Positions 24,177-32,409 of a stretch of 38,995 nt of DNA are shown here, one piece after another. This DNA comes from Flavobacteriaceae bacterium (GTDB lineage Bacteria > Bacteroidota > Bacteroidia > Flavobacteriales > Flavobacteriaceae): the NCBI GenBank assembly GCA_022565635.1, contig JAIUMH010000010.1, positions 1 through 38,995 of the forward strand. The letters are read 5' to 3'. The position numbers and the translations under genes are program-made. Numbering within the stretch: position 1 is the stretch's first letter; each line of letters begins with the position of its first letter. Under the pieces are notes generated by a model that saw only the letters and a program-made list of their open reading frames with translations, did not search any database and was not told the DNA's origin.

Positions 24177-24196
24177 TTTAAATAAAAATAGTTGTT

Positions 24197-25096
24197 CTAA
24201 TTCAAAATAAATTTGGCAAACACCTCTTCAATATGCTGCTTATCATCTTTATCTTCTTGCGGGGTTAAATGCATAAAAAGGGGGTGCTCTTCTACTTTTT
24301 CAGCCAGTTTTAGATTTCCCTCACGAGCGTAAACCTCATCCCATTTGGCATTCACTAAGTCCCAATATTCCTTATTTTCTTGCCACCAATCCTTAGCTGC
24401 TTCGCATTTTTTATCATCTACTTTTTTGTAAATATTAAAACCTTTTTCCTCAGCTATTAACACATCTTGTTCTCCTTCTTTTCTTAAAATCTTTTTATTA
24501 TCCTGCTCATGTACCCAACCATAATTGGTAATTTCATGGCGATTGCCTCGGTTCATTACATTATAATCGTCTCTTGTTGTGTATTCTCTTCTTGGTAGAG
24601 GAGAATCATCTGCCGACTCCCAATACTGCTTCCCATCATAATGCACCCATGTGGCTGTACCAGCATAACGCGGGCTATCATCTACTTGATACACTTTTTG
24701 AGTCCAAGTACCTTTCACATCTTTTTTATCTCTTTTGAAAAACTTCCATTGATGATTTTTGTCATACACAAAAGAAGTTGGGTCTTCGTACGTCCAATCT
24801 TGTCGCCAATGCTTAATTACGCGATTTTCACCTACTGAAAGTATATGCTGAATAACTATTTTTCCTTTTTCATCCACAATGGCTTCGGCCCATTCTAAAG
24901 CTCCTGAAGTGTAATCGTAAGCTTTTTCATAATCTATTTCAGGCGAAAAAGTTTCGGTGTACTTAAAAGTAACCTCATAACATCCACACATAGATTTGAT
25001 AGCTTCTACATCTTGTTGGTATTTCTTCTTTTGGCCAAAACTGAAACTGAAAGTAAAAACGGCCAACATTAAAAAAATTAAATTTCTGATTTTCAT
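24197..25096 (-). CDS. DUF6607 family secreted protein
   Basis: A 299-residue exported protein of a family I recall as DUF6607, found in Bacteroidota and without known function. The signal peptide ends near FSFGQ, and the mature protein begins QDVEAIKSMC37GC39YEVTFKY, with a conserved-looking CxC-Y. The body is rich in Trp, Tyr and charged residues arranged as beta-strands (KHWRQDWTYED, HQWKFFKRD, GTWTQKVYQVDD, GTATWVHYDG). It contains HEITNYGWVHE, then a helical C-terminus (AAKDWWQENKEYWDLVNAKWDEVYA read as pieces), which resembles a lipocalin-like barrel capped by helices. It is first in a minus-strand operon with the FMN-binding and four-helix membrane proteins and diverges from the haem-type TonB receptor, which suggests a periplasmic role in haem or iron handling. 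Confidence 0.8.
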   Translation of the reverse strand: MKIRNLIFLMLAVFTFSFSFGQKKKYQQDVEAIKSMCGCYEVTFKYTETFSPEIDYEKAYDYTSGALEWAEAIVDEKGKIVIQHILSVGENRVIKHWRQDWTYEDPTSFVYDKNHQWKFFKRDKKDVKGTWTQKVYQVDDSPRYAGTATWVHYDGKQYWESADDSPLPRREYTTRDDYNVMNRGNRHEITNYGWVHEQDNKKILRKEGEQDVLIAEEKGFNIYKKVDDKKCEAAKDWWQENKEYWDLVNAKWDEVYAREGNLKLAEKVEEHPLFMHLTPQEDKDDKQHIEEVFAKFILN

Positions 25097-25127
25097 TAGT
25101 GTATATTTTAAAATTATTTTTCTGGGA

Positions 25128-25135
25128 CAAATTTA
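25128..25135 (-). promoter_or_regulatory. -7 box of the DUF6607 operon
   Basis: Read on the minus strand this is TAAATTTG, an exact TAnnTTTG, about 31 bases before the DUF6607 start codon (position good to one base). Its upstream -33 region runs into the inverted-repeat arm at 25155-25164. Confidence 0.6.
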
Positions 25136-25154
25136 TAAAATTATTTTTATTCAA

Positions 25155-25197
25155 TCTAAATAAATATATATATTTGCCGAAATTAATTTTATTTAGA
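25155..25197. promoter_or_regulatory. Inverted repeat flanking the receptor promoter, candidate iron/haem operator
   Basis: TCTAAATAAA (25155-25164) and its exact complement TTTATTTAGA (25188-25197) bracket the receptor -7 box. Extended, the two half-sites read TTTAGATTGAATAA (minus strand) and TTTAGACTTGATAAA (plus strand), so they are two similar sites in opposite orientation. The position suits a repressor controlling both operons. Identity as a Fur- or DtxR-type site is a guess from the genes, not from a known consensus. Confidence 0.5.
25169..25176 (+). promoter_or_regulatory. -7 box of the TonB-receptor operon
   Basis: TATATTTG matches TAnnTTTG. The transcript should begin near 25183, upstream of the ATG at 25211 and overlapping the right arm of the inverted repeat. 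Confidence 0.6.
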
Positions 25198-25210
25198 CTT
25201 GATAAATATA

Positions 25211-27340
25211 ATGAAAGTTACATATAGTTTTGTTTTGTTGCTAATCATAGGGGTTCAATTATATGCCCAACAAGAAGATTTTGATTGGATACAGGATAGC
25301 GTATGGAATGAGCAAATGGAAGACGTTATTGTTACTGGTCAAATTAATCCACAGTCGGTGAAAGAGTCGATTTATGAGGTTAAAGTAATTAACCGTAGTA
25401 CAATTGAAAATTTAGCAGCAAATAATTTGGCAGATGTACTTAACCAAAGTTTAAATATCAATATTGTACCCAATGCGCAAACCGGAAAGTCTAGTGTAGA
25501 AATGTTTGGTTTAGATGGCCAGTATTTCAAGATTCTAATCGATAACATCCCAATGGTGAATGATGAAGGCATGGGAAATATGGCAGATTTAACACAAATT
25601 AATATAGATGACATTGAGCGTATAGAAATTGTTGAAGGAGCTATGGGTGTAGAGTATGGAGCCAATGCTGTTTCGGGTGTAATTAATATCATTACCAAAA
25701 AATCTTCTGAAAACAATTGGGAAATCACTCCTTATATCCAAGAAGAAACAATTGGTAAGGAATACAATGTAACAGACCAAGGAAGGCATATACAATCCAT
25801 TAGGATTGGTAAGAACATCAATAAAAACTGGTATGCTAACGCCATTTTTACTAGAAATAACTTTAATGGTTTTTTAAATCAGCAACAAGGGAAAAACCAT
25901 CCTTTTAATGATGGATTGCGCGGGCATGAATGGCTTCCGAAGCTTCAAAACAACTTGAAAGCCTTACTTAATTACCGAGGAAAATTTAATTTCTTTTACA
26001 AATTTGAATACTTTGATGAGGAAGTCAACCGGTATTCAAGACAGGTAAGAAGCAATTATAATCCTGCAACACAAACCAGTAATCCTACAGCCTCTGATGA
26101 TAATTTTTTCTCCGAACGTTACATTCATCACATCAATTTGAATGGAAAAGTCTTTAAACAATCAAAATTTGATGTTTCTATTTCCTATCAACAGCAAAAA
26201 AGAGATGTTGAACAATTTAATTATCGAATCTTAGCGGGTGAACGTTTTAATATTCAACGAACAGAATTTGAATCCAGGCGCGTGTTTTTTTCAAGAGGCA
26301 CACTCAATAATTTTGTTCCTTGGGAAAAAGTAAAACTTCAAACAGGCTATGAGCTTAATTTAATAAATGGCTTTGCCTCGCCTATGTCAAATCCTTTAGG
26401 AGGGGATCAAATCAATAGAAGATTAGATGCCTATGATTTTTTTACTACTGCTGAAATAAGAGCTACCAGTAGGCTGTCATTTAGACCAGGTGCACGATTA
26501 ATGCTTACCAACCAATTTGATCCACTTATAGCCGCATCATTTACCACAAAATATTTGTTTCCTAATGGCTGGGAAATCAGAGGAATTCTTGGTACCGCTC
26601 CAAGAGTTCCCAATTATGACGAATTATACACCTTCTTTGTAGATTCTAATCATGATGTCCGCGGCAATGAAAATTTGAGTCCCGAGACTGGTACTTCAAC
26701 ATTTTTACACTTGAAGCGAAAGTTTTGGTTGAACAATGACGAAACAAAATGGCAGGTGAAGTTTTCCTCTTGGTACATTCGTGTAAAAGACCGCATAGAA
26801 CTCACGGTAATTAACGATATGCCTTTGCAATATCAATTTAATAATATTGATTTATTTAGAACTTGGGGAATAGAAAATTCACATAGCTTTCAGCATAAAA
26901 ACTTTAATCTTAATTTGGGGATTTCGGTTCAAGGAGTATCTCAACAATTAGATAGCAGAGATTTTGATGATGACTTTTTATACCGTTTACAAGCCAACAC
27001 CAACATCAATTACCGCATTCCAAAGTGGGATACCACATTTTCTTTATTCTATAATTACAACGGTCCGCAATTTCAATTTGTGCAACGCCAAAATGAGGAT
27101 GGAGAAACGGAACTAGTAAGAGGAAAACTGGAGTCATTTGCTTGGTTTGATGCAAGTATCAGGAAGCAATTCATTAACAAGAGATTAGACTTAACCTTAG
27201 GTGCAAGAAACCTAATGAATATAAAACAAGTCAACACCACAGCCACAGAAGGTGGAGCACATAATGATGCCGCTAGAAGTTTATTACTAGGCTACGGTAG
27301 ATCATTTTTTTTACGCATTCAATATAACCTTAATTTTTAA
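25211..27340 (+). CDS. TonB-dependent outer membrane receptor, haem-receptor-like
   Basis: A 709-residue outer membrane transporter powered by TonB. The ATG at 25211 gives a clean signal peptide (MKVTYSFVLLLIIGVQLYAQ). A TonB-box-like MEDVIVTGQ follows (about residue 40), then the plug domain: LADVLNQSLNINI, DGQYFKILIDNIPM, IERIEIVEGAMGVEYGANAVSG, VINIITKK. The remainder is a 22-strand-type barrel ending FFLRIQYNLNF. Near residue 462, APRVPNYDELY, and near 485, GNENLSPETG, resemble the FRAP...NPxL box of haem receptors such as HmuR. There is no N-terminal carboxypeptidase-like domain, so it is not a SusC-type protein. The HmuY-type gene follows after 11 bases. Haem is the likely substrate; another siderophore-like ligand remains possible. 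Confidence 0.9.
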   Translation: MKVTYSFVLLLIIGVQLYAQQEDFDWIQDSVWNEQMEDVIVTGQINPQSVKESIYEVKVINRSTIENLAANNLADVLNQSLNINIVPNAQTGKSSVEMFGLDGQYFKILIDNIPMVNDEGMGNMADLTQINIDDIERIEIVEGAMGVEYGANAVSGVINIITKKSSENNWEITPYIQEETIGKEYNVTDQGRHIQSIRIGKNINKNWYANAIFTRNNFNGFLNQQQGKNHPFNDGLRGHEWLPKLQNNLKALLNYRGKFNFFYKFEYFDEEVNRYSRQVRSNYNPATQTSNPTASDDNFFSERYIHHINLNGKVFKQSKFDVSISYQQQKRDVEQFNYRILAGERFNIQRTEFESRRVFFSRGTLNNFVPWEKVKLQTGYELNLINGFASPMSNPLGGDQINRRLDAYDFFTTAEIRATSRLSFRPGARLMLTNQFDPLIAASFTTKYLFPNGWEIRGILGTAPRVPNYDELYTFFVDSNHDVRGNENLSPETGTSTFLHLKRKFWLNNDETKWQVKFSSWYIRVKDRIELTVINDMPLQYQFNNIDLFRTWGIENSHSFQHKNFNLNLGISVQGVSQQLDSRDFDDDFLYRLQANTNINYRIPKWDTTFSLFYNYNGPQFQFVQRQNEDGETELVRGKLESFAWFDASIRKQFINKRLDLTLGARNLMNIKQVNTTATEGGAHNDAARSLLLGYGRSFFLRIQYNLNF

Positions 27341-27351
27341 ATATTTAAATC

Positions 27352-28770
27352 ATGAGAAATTACAAATTACTTATTCATTTTTTCCTAATTGGAATTTTAT
27401 TGACCGCTTGTAGTAGCGACGATGACAACGCATCAACAGTAGAATTTGTGGTAGCATTTGAGCAACCCTCCATTCAATTAAGTAACGATTTACAAAGTCG
27501 GGAAGTACAATTAATGTTTTCAAGACCCGCTCCTCAAAATGGCACATTGAACATTCAAATAAATTCGGATTCTAGTGTGTATGATGAAGATTTTTCTACC
27601 TTTCCTGAAGCTGTAGAAAATCAATTAGAATTGAGTTTTGAAGCGGGAGAGACCAACACAAACTTTACTTTTGAACAATTAACACAGGTACTTGAAGGTG
27701 AGGAAAAAAGCATTGAATTTGAGATTACAGAAGTGAGTATTCCTAATACAGTATTTTCAGGAAATACATTTTTAACGGTGAATTTATCAGAATCAGCCGC
27801 TTTGGGAGGTAGTTTTGAAGCTGAAGTTGGTGGCCCCAATCAGCCTAACCAAGTATTTATTAACTTAAGCGGACAACAACAAACTGTAGTTTCAAGAGAC
27901 GCCTGGGATTTAGCTTTTTACAGCGGAAACAAAAACCGAGTAATACTTAATTATTCTACACAAATGGCCGTTGGAAAAACAGAATTCACCAACCTTGCAG
28001 AAGTGAACCAAGCAACAGTGGAAACTTTAATTCCTCAAATAGCCATTGGTAATTTTAATCCAGAAAACATGGTTTTTGTAGATGAGCCCAGCGGTGACTT
28101 AAACCAAACTGCTATGGATGAAGTTAGCTCTAATCCAGAGGAAAATCATGTGTATATCTTGAATTTAGGAAACGAAATAGGAACTGACACCCCACAACCA
28201 GGATCTGTTGCTGTAAGTGGAGTCGCAAGAGGATACCTAAAAATACGTGTACTTCTTGAAGGTGATCAATACCTGTTGCAATATGCAGATTTAAACGCTA
28301 CCGAATTTAATGAAGTAAGCATTCCTAAATCGTCTGGATTCAATCACACTTTCTTTAATCTTAATCAACAAAGCATAGTGCAAGTTGAACCAGAAAAGCA
28401 TCAGTGGGATTTAAACTTTACAGTGTTTACCAATGAAATCCCAAATGCTGGTTCATATATGTTTACCGATTTTATTCTTACTAATCGCCATGGTGGAACA
28501 AAGGCATACCAAGTAAATACAGATGAACTTTCTTATTCTGAATTTACTTATGAAAATGTAGATCCAGCCAAGTTTTCAAACGACCAAAGGACTATTGGAA
28601 GTAACTGGAGGCAAGGTGGTGGTCCAGGGCAAGCACCAAGTCTGTTTGAAGATCGATTTTTTATCCTTCAAGACACCCAAGAAAATGTGTATAAATTACG
28701 ATTTTCAGCTTTATTAAGTGAAACAGGAGAACGAGGCTTTCCAGCTTTTGAATATCAATTATTGAATTAG
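27352..28770 (+). CDS. hmuY: HmuY-family haem-binding lipoprotein with N-terminal beta domain
   Basis: A 472-residue lipoprotein (lipobox LLTAC20, then SSDDD, a typical outer-surface export signal in Bacteroidota). Residues about 30-150 look like a Calx-beta-type Ig domain (SVYDEDFSTFPEA, LSFEAGETNTNF). From about 155, the motifs SRDAWDLAFYSG, HQWDLNFTVF, EDRFFILQDTQENVYKLRF and GFPAFEYQLL fit the HmuY family of haemophore-like proteins, which bind haem and pass it to a TonB receptor. P. gingivalis HmuY is much shorter (about 216 residues), so this is an enlarged form. It follows the receptor by 11 bases in one operon, as hmuY and hmuR are paired elsewhere. Which residues would hold haem cannot be fixed by eye. 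Confidence 0.85.
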   Translation: MRNYKLLIHFFLIGILLTACSSDDDNASTVEFVVAFEQPSIQLSNDLQSREVQLMFSRPAPQNGTLNIQINSDSSVYDEDFSTFPEAVENQLELSFEAGETNTNFTFEQLTQVLEGEEKSIEFEITEVSIPNTVFSGNTFLTVNLSESAALGGSFEAEVGGPNQPNQVFINLSGQQQTVVSRDAWDLAFYSGNKNRVILNYSTQMAVGKTEFTNLAEVNQATVETLIPQIAIGNFNPENMVFVDEPSGDLNQTAMDEVSSNPEENHVYILNLGNEIGTDTPQPGSVAVSGVARGYLKIRVLLEGDQYLLQYADLNATEFNEVSIPKSSGFNHTFFNLNQQSIVQVEPEKHQWDLNFTVFTNEIPNAGSYMFTDFILTNRHGGTKAYQVNTDELSYSEFTYENVDPAKFSNDQRTIGSNWRQGGGPGQAPSLFEDRFFILQDTQENVYKLRFSALLSETGERGFPAFEYQLLN

Positions 28771-28800
28771 CCAAATTAAATCAATTGTAAGATTATTAAT

Positions 28801-28830
28801 AGCAAAAGCGCCTTTATTGGCGCTTTTGCT
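28801..28830. terminator. Hairpin between convergent hmuY and ftsZ
   Basis: A perfect 12-bp stem, agcaaaagcgcc / ggcgcttttgct, with a six-base loop, 30 bases past the hmuY stop and 26 before the ftsZ stop. The T tract lies within the stem rather than after it. It probably serves both converging transcripts. Confidence 0.7.
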
Positions 28831-28856
28831 GATTCATATAACTAAGATTAAAACTA

Positions 28857-30986
28857 CTAATCTACATTATCATGTAAAAAAGAATTATTTGTTCTAAAGT
28901 TTATATTTCCATTTTCATCTTGCTGAAGGCTTGTTCTTGAACGTTTGCTTTCAGATTTTCTGCTGTGATCAATTTCTACACCTGCTCTTTTATAAGCCGG
29001 TTGCTTTTCAATTTCATCAATGTTTTGTTGATTGTTTTTGAACTGATAATTGAAACGTTTAAGTTTTGCTCTACGTTGTGCAGCATTAGCTCTCAAATCT
29101 TGAATAGAACTACTAAAAGGGTCTATCTCTTCAACTTGGTCTTGATCCTCTTCAATCCTTCTTTGCTTGACCTCAAAATCTACCTCCTCTTCAGGTTTTT
29201 GAAGGTGTTTATTTGTAGGCTCTGATGCTTGTTTTGGAGTTGCTTGGTTCAAGTGCTCTTCTAGCTCTTGATAATCTTCTAAGTTGTATCGCTTCTGTTC
29301 GTTTTTAGTTGAATTTTGATGTACAGAAGAAGAAATTTCAATTTCATCAACTACATCAATATTATTGATTTCATCTTCTTCAAAAGAATCTTCAAAACTT
29401 AAATGATGAACTTTTCTTTCTTCATTTGAGTTCAAACTTGTATCCTCCGATAGAGATGTATTCTTCGTTGAATTATTCTGCTTAACCTGCTCCTCATTAT
29501 CATTTTTTTTCTGAACAGGATTATTCTCTTGAATAGGAAAATCAAATGTTAAAGGCAATTCATTTGAAAAATCATCTTGTTCAGAGTTTGAAGACTCTTC
29601 ATTTTCTGATGTAGAATTAATTTCTTCAATTTCAAAATCCTGTTCTTCCAAATTAAGCTCTTCTGCTTCTACTTCAATATTTCGCATAGCAGCAGTAGTT
29701 GCTAATAAATCATCTTCATTTTCTTGAACAGTTACATCATTGGTATCTGGCTCAATATGATCTTGTACCTTATTGTGTGATGAAGGATTTGTTGAGGATG
29801 TTTCTTCCAAATCATCTTCTTCTAGGGTATGCACAATCTTCTTCTTAGGAGGAGGTGTAGGTGTTACAGATCTACTGCGTTGAAAGTTTCCCCCTGCCGC
29901 TGTTTTTTTAGGGTCTAATTTTAACTCTGCCTTTTGCTCATCCTCTAAAGTATGAACAATTTTTTTAGTTTCTGTGTTTACAATCACATCTTGTTGCTCT
30001 GTATTAAATCCCGTAGCAATAACAGTAATTGAAATGGAATCTTCAAGACTTTCGTCTTCTCCAACTCCCATAATAATATTAGCAGAGTTTCCAGCTTCAG
30101 CTTGAATATGGTCATTAACCTCACCTATTTCATCAATGGTAATTTCATCTGTTCCAGAAACAATGAGCAGAAGTACATTTTGCGCTCCTTTAATTTTGTT
30201 GTCATTTAACAAAGGAGAATCCAATGCTTTTTCAATAGCATCCATGGCGCGATTAGAACCTGAGGCAACAGATGAGCCCATAATTGCTGTACCGCTATTA
30301 CTTAAAACTGTTTTCGCATCTTTTAAGTCAATATTTTGTGTATAGTGGTGGGTAATTACTTCTGCAATACCCCTTGAAGCAGTAGCTAAAACTTCGTCTG
30401 CTTTAGAAAAACCAGCTTTAAAGCCTAAGTTACCGTAGACCTCTCTTAATTTATTATTATTAATTACAATAAGAGAATCTACTTCATTTCTTAGTTTTTC
30501 TACACCTAGCTGGGCTTGTTCATTTCTGGTTTTTCCTTCAAACATAAATGGGATGGTAACAATACCAACCGTAAGGATATCCATTTCTTTAGCCTGTTTA
30601 GCAATAATAGGCGCGGCTCCAGTTCCAGTACCTCCACCCATTCCTGCGGTAATAAATACCATTTTAGTATTGGTGCTAAGTAGGTTTTTGATTTCGTCAA
30701 AACTTTCTAAAGCGGCTTGTTCACCCACATCAGGATTAGCTCCAGCTCCTAAACCTTCAGTTAGGTTAACACCCAATTGAATTTTGGTAGGAACAGGACT
30801 ATTTTCTAAAGCCTGTGAATCAGTATTGCAAACTACAAAGTCTACTCCTCTAATTCCTTGTCTAAACATGTGGTTAATGGCATTTGAACCTCCACCTCCT
30901 ACGCCAATTACCTTAATCACATTAGATTGATTTTTGGGTAAATCGAAGGAGATTTTGTCGAAATCATTGTTTTCTTGCTGGCTCAT
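28857..30986 (-). CDS. ftsZ: Cell division protein FtsZ with very long linker
   Basis: The tubulin-like GTPase that forms the cytokinetic ring. The N-terminal core has VIGVGGGGSNAINHM and the signature loop GMGGGTGTGAAP (residues 115-126). The GTPase and polymer domains end near residue 330. A linker of about 350 residues follows, very acidic and Gln/Asn/Ser-rich with three copies of a KIVHTLEDE-like motif (near 342, 382 and 525). The C-terminal tail is basic and then Asn-rich (NGNINFRTNNSFLHDNVD), the site expected to bind FtsA. The total of 709 residues is long; many FtsZ proteins have 380-400 and flavobacterial ones are longer. It is the last gene of the dcw operon, 21 bases after ftsA, and ends against hmuY. 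Confidence 0.98.
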   Translation of the reverse strand: MSQQENNDFDKISFDLPKNQSNVIKVIGVGGGGSNAINHMFRQGIRGVDFVVCNTDSQALENSPVPTKIQLGVNLTEGLGAGANPDVGEQAALESFDEIKNLLSTNTKMVFITAGMGGGTGTGAAPIIAKQAKEMDILTVGIVTIPFMFEGKTRNEQAQLGVEKLRNEVDSLIVINNNKLREVYGNLGFKAGFSKADEVLATASRGIAEVITHHYTQNIDLKDAKTVLSNSGTAIMGSSVASGSNRAMDAIEKALDSPLLNDNKIKGAQNVLLLIVSGTDEITIDEIGEVNDHIQAEAGNSANIIMGVGEDESLEDSISITVIATGFNTEQQDVIVNTETKKIVHTLEDEQKAELKLDPKKTAAGGNFQRSRSVTPTPPPKKKIVHTLEEDDLEETSSTNPSSHNKVQDHIEPDTNDVTVQENEDDLLATTAAMRNIEVEAEELNLEEQDFEIEEINSTSENEESSNSEQDDFSNELPLTFDFPIQENNPVQKKNDNEEQVKQNNSTKNTSLSEDTSLNSNEERKVHHLSFEDSFEEDEINNIDVVDEIEISSSVHQNSTKNEQKRYNLEDYQELEEHLNQATPKQASEPTNKHLQKPEEEVDFEVKQRRIEEDQDQVEEIDPFSSSIQDLRANAAQRRAKLKRFNYQFKNNQQNIDEIEKQPAYKRAGVEIDHSRKSESKRSRTSLQQDENGNINFRTNNSFLHDNVD

Positions 30987-31007
30987 AATCTTAATTTTTA
31001 TTGGTCT

Positions 31008-32396
31008 TTAATCTGCTTTGTCTAAAAAATCTTTTAATCCATCGAAAAATTTTTCAAAAATATTTCTTCGTGGTCCCGTGGCTCTATCGTGCTTTTGATG
31101 TTGATCAGTTGCACCTTCTTCAGGGAAATCATCTATTTGCTGATTTTCCTCTTCTACTGTATTTTCTGCTGGTTGAGTTTCTTCTAACTCTTTTTCAGTT
31201 GGATCTTCTTCTTTTTGCTGTTTGAGTCTATGTTCTTGTTCATGAATAGATTTCATCACCAAACCTACTGCTGTTGCAAAAATTGGGCTTGCGGTATCTT
31301 TTTCTGTGTCACCGGCTAGATGCTCATTTGGAAGTCCAATCCTAGTGTCCATTCCAGTAATGTACTCCACCAATTGCTTGAGGTGTTTTAATTGAGCTCC
31401 TCCACCCGTAATTACAATACCTGCAATTAATTTTTTGCGTTGTTCTTCATGGCCGTAATTTTTAATTTCTTGGAAAACTTGCTCTATTATTTCTACCGCT
31501 CTATAGTGAATAATTTTAGATAGGTTTTTAAGTGAAATTTCTTTTGGCTCTCTACCTCTTAACCCAGGAATAGAAACAATTTCATTTTCTTTATTTTCGC
31601 CAGGCCAAGCCGAACCAAATTTCACTTTTAATAATTCTGCTTGCTTTTCTATAATAGAGCAACCGTCTTTAATGTCTTCTGTTATCACGTTTCCTCCAAA
31701 AGGAATTACTGCAGTATGCCTAATTATACCGTCTTTAAAAATAGCTAAATCTGTTGTTCCTCCTCCAATATCAATTAAGGCAACACCTGCCTCTTTTTCT
31801 TCTTGACTTAAAACGGCATTAGCAGAGGCAAGTGGTTCAAGATTTACACCGCCTAATTCAAGACCAGAATTTTTTACACATCTTACAATATTTCTAATCG
31901 AAGAAATTTGTCCAACAACAACATGAAAATTGGCTTCTAATCTTGCACCATGCATACCAATGGGTTGGGTAATTTCACCTTGACCATCTACCTTGTATTC
32001 TTGAGGTAACACATGAATTATTTCCTCACCAGGAAGCATTACTAACTTATGAACTTGACCACATAATTCTTCTATATCTTTTTCTTCAATTACATCTTCA
32101 TAATTAGCTCTAGTTATGTAATCACTATGCTGTAAACTTCTAATATGTTGCCCTGCAATACCCACAGTAACCTGCTCTACTTTTAAGCCTGCATTGGCTT
32201 CAGCATCTCTTATTGCTTGCTGAATTGATTGAATAGTTTGTGTAATATTATTCACCACACCACGGTGCACACCCAAGCTTCTAGCTTTACCTATGCCAAG
32301 TATTTCTACTTTTCCATATTCATTTTTACGACCAATCATAGCAACTATCTTTGTAGTTCCTATATCTAACCCAACTGCAATATTTTCTTGTTCCAT
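31008..32396 (-). CDS. ftsA: Cell division protein FtsA
   Basis: An actin-like ATPase that anchors FtsZ to the membrane. I choose the ATG at 32396 (MEQENIAVGLDIGTTKIVAMIG, 462 residues) because it starts the conserved fold directly. A longer ORF start at 32441 lies inside ftsQ and adds 15 unrelated residues. Phosphate loops are GLDIGTTK and ALIDIGGGTTDLAIF, and the adenosine motif is IAGIVITGGGAQLKHL. After about residue 385 comes a charged Glu/Gln linker, then a C-terminal amphipathic helix (RRNIFEKFFDGLKDFLDKAD), the membrane-targeting sequence. It starts 13 bases after the ftsQ stop and is followed by ftsZ after 21 bases. Confidence 0.97.
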   Translation of the reverse strand: MEQENIAVGLDIGTTKIVAMIGRKNEYGKVEILGIGKARSLGVHRGVVNNITQTIQSIQQAIRDAEANAGLKVEQVTVGIAGQHIRSLQHSDYITRANYEDVIEEKDIEELCGQVHKLVMLPGEEIIHVLPQEYKVDGQGEITQPIGMHGARLEANFHVVVGQISSIRNIVRCVKNSGLELGGVNLEPLASANAVLSQEEKEAGVALIDIGGGTTDLAIFKDGIIRHTAVIPFGGNVITEDIKDGCSIIEKQAELLKVKFGSAWPGENKENEIVSIPGLRGREPKEISLKNLSKIIHYRAVEIIEQVFQEIKNYGHEEQRKKLIAGIVITGGGAQLKHLKQLVEYITGMDTRIGLPNEHLAGDTEKDTASPIFATAVGLVMKSIHEQEHRLKQQKEEDPTEKELEETQPAENTVEEENQQIDDFPEEGATDQHQKHDRATGPRRNIFEKFFDGLKDFLDKAD

Positions 32397-32409
32397 CTTT
32401 TTGCTATTA

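Noticed and set aside
22712-28856. Haem/flavin locus as a recent genomic island
   Set aside because: No tRNA, integrase, transposase or flanking direct repeats, and the base composition by eye matches its neighbours; acquisition is not supported by the sequence itself.
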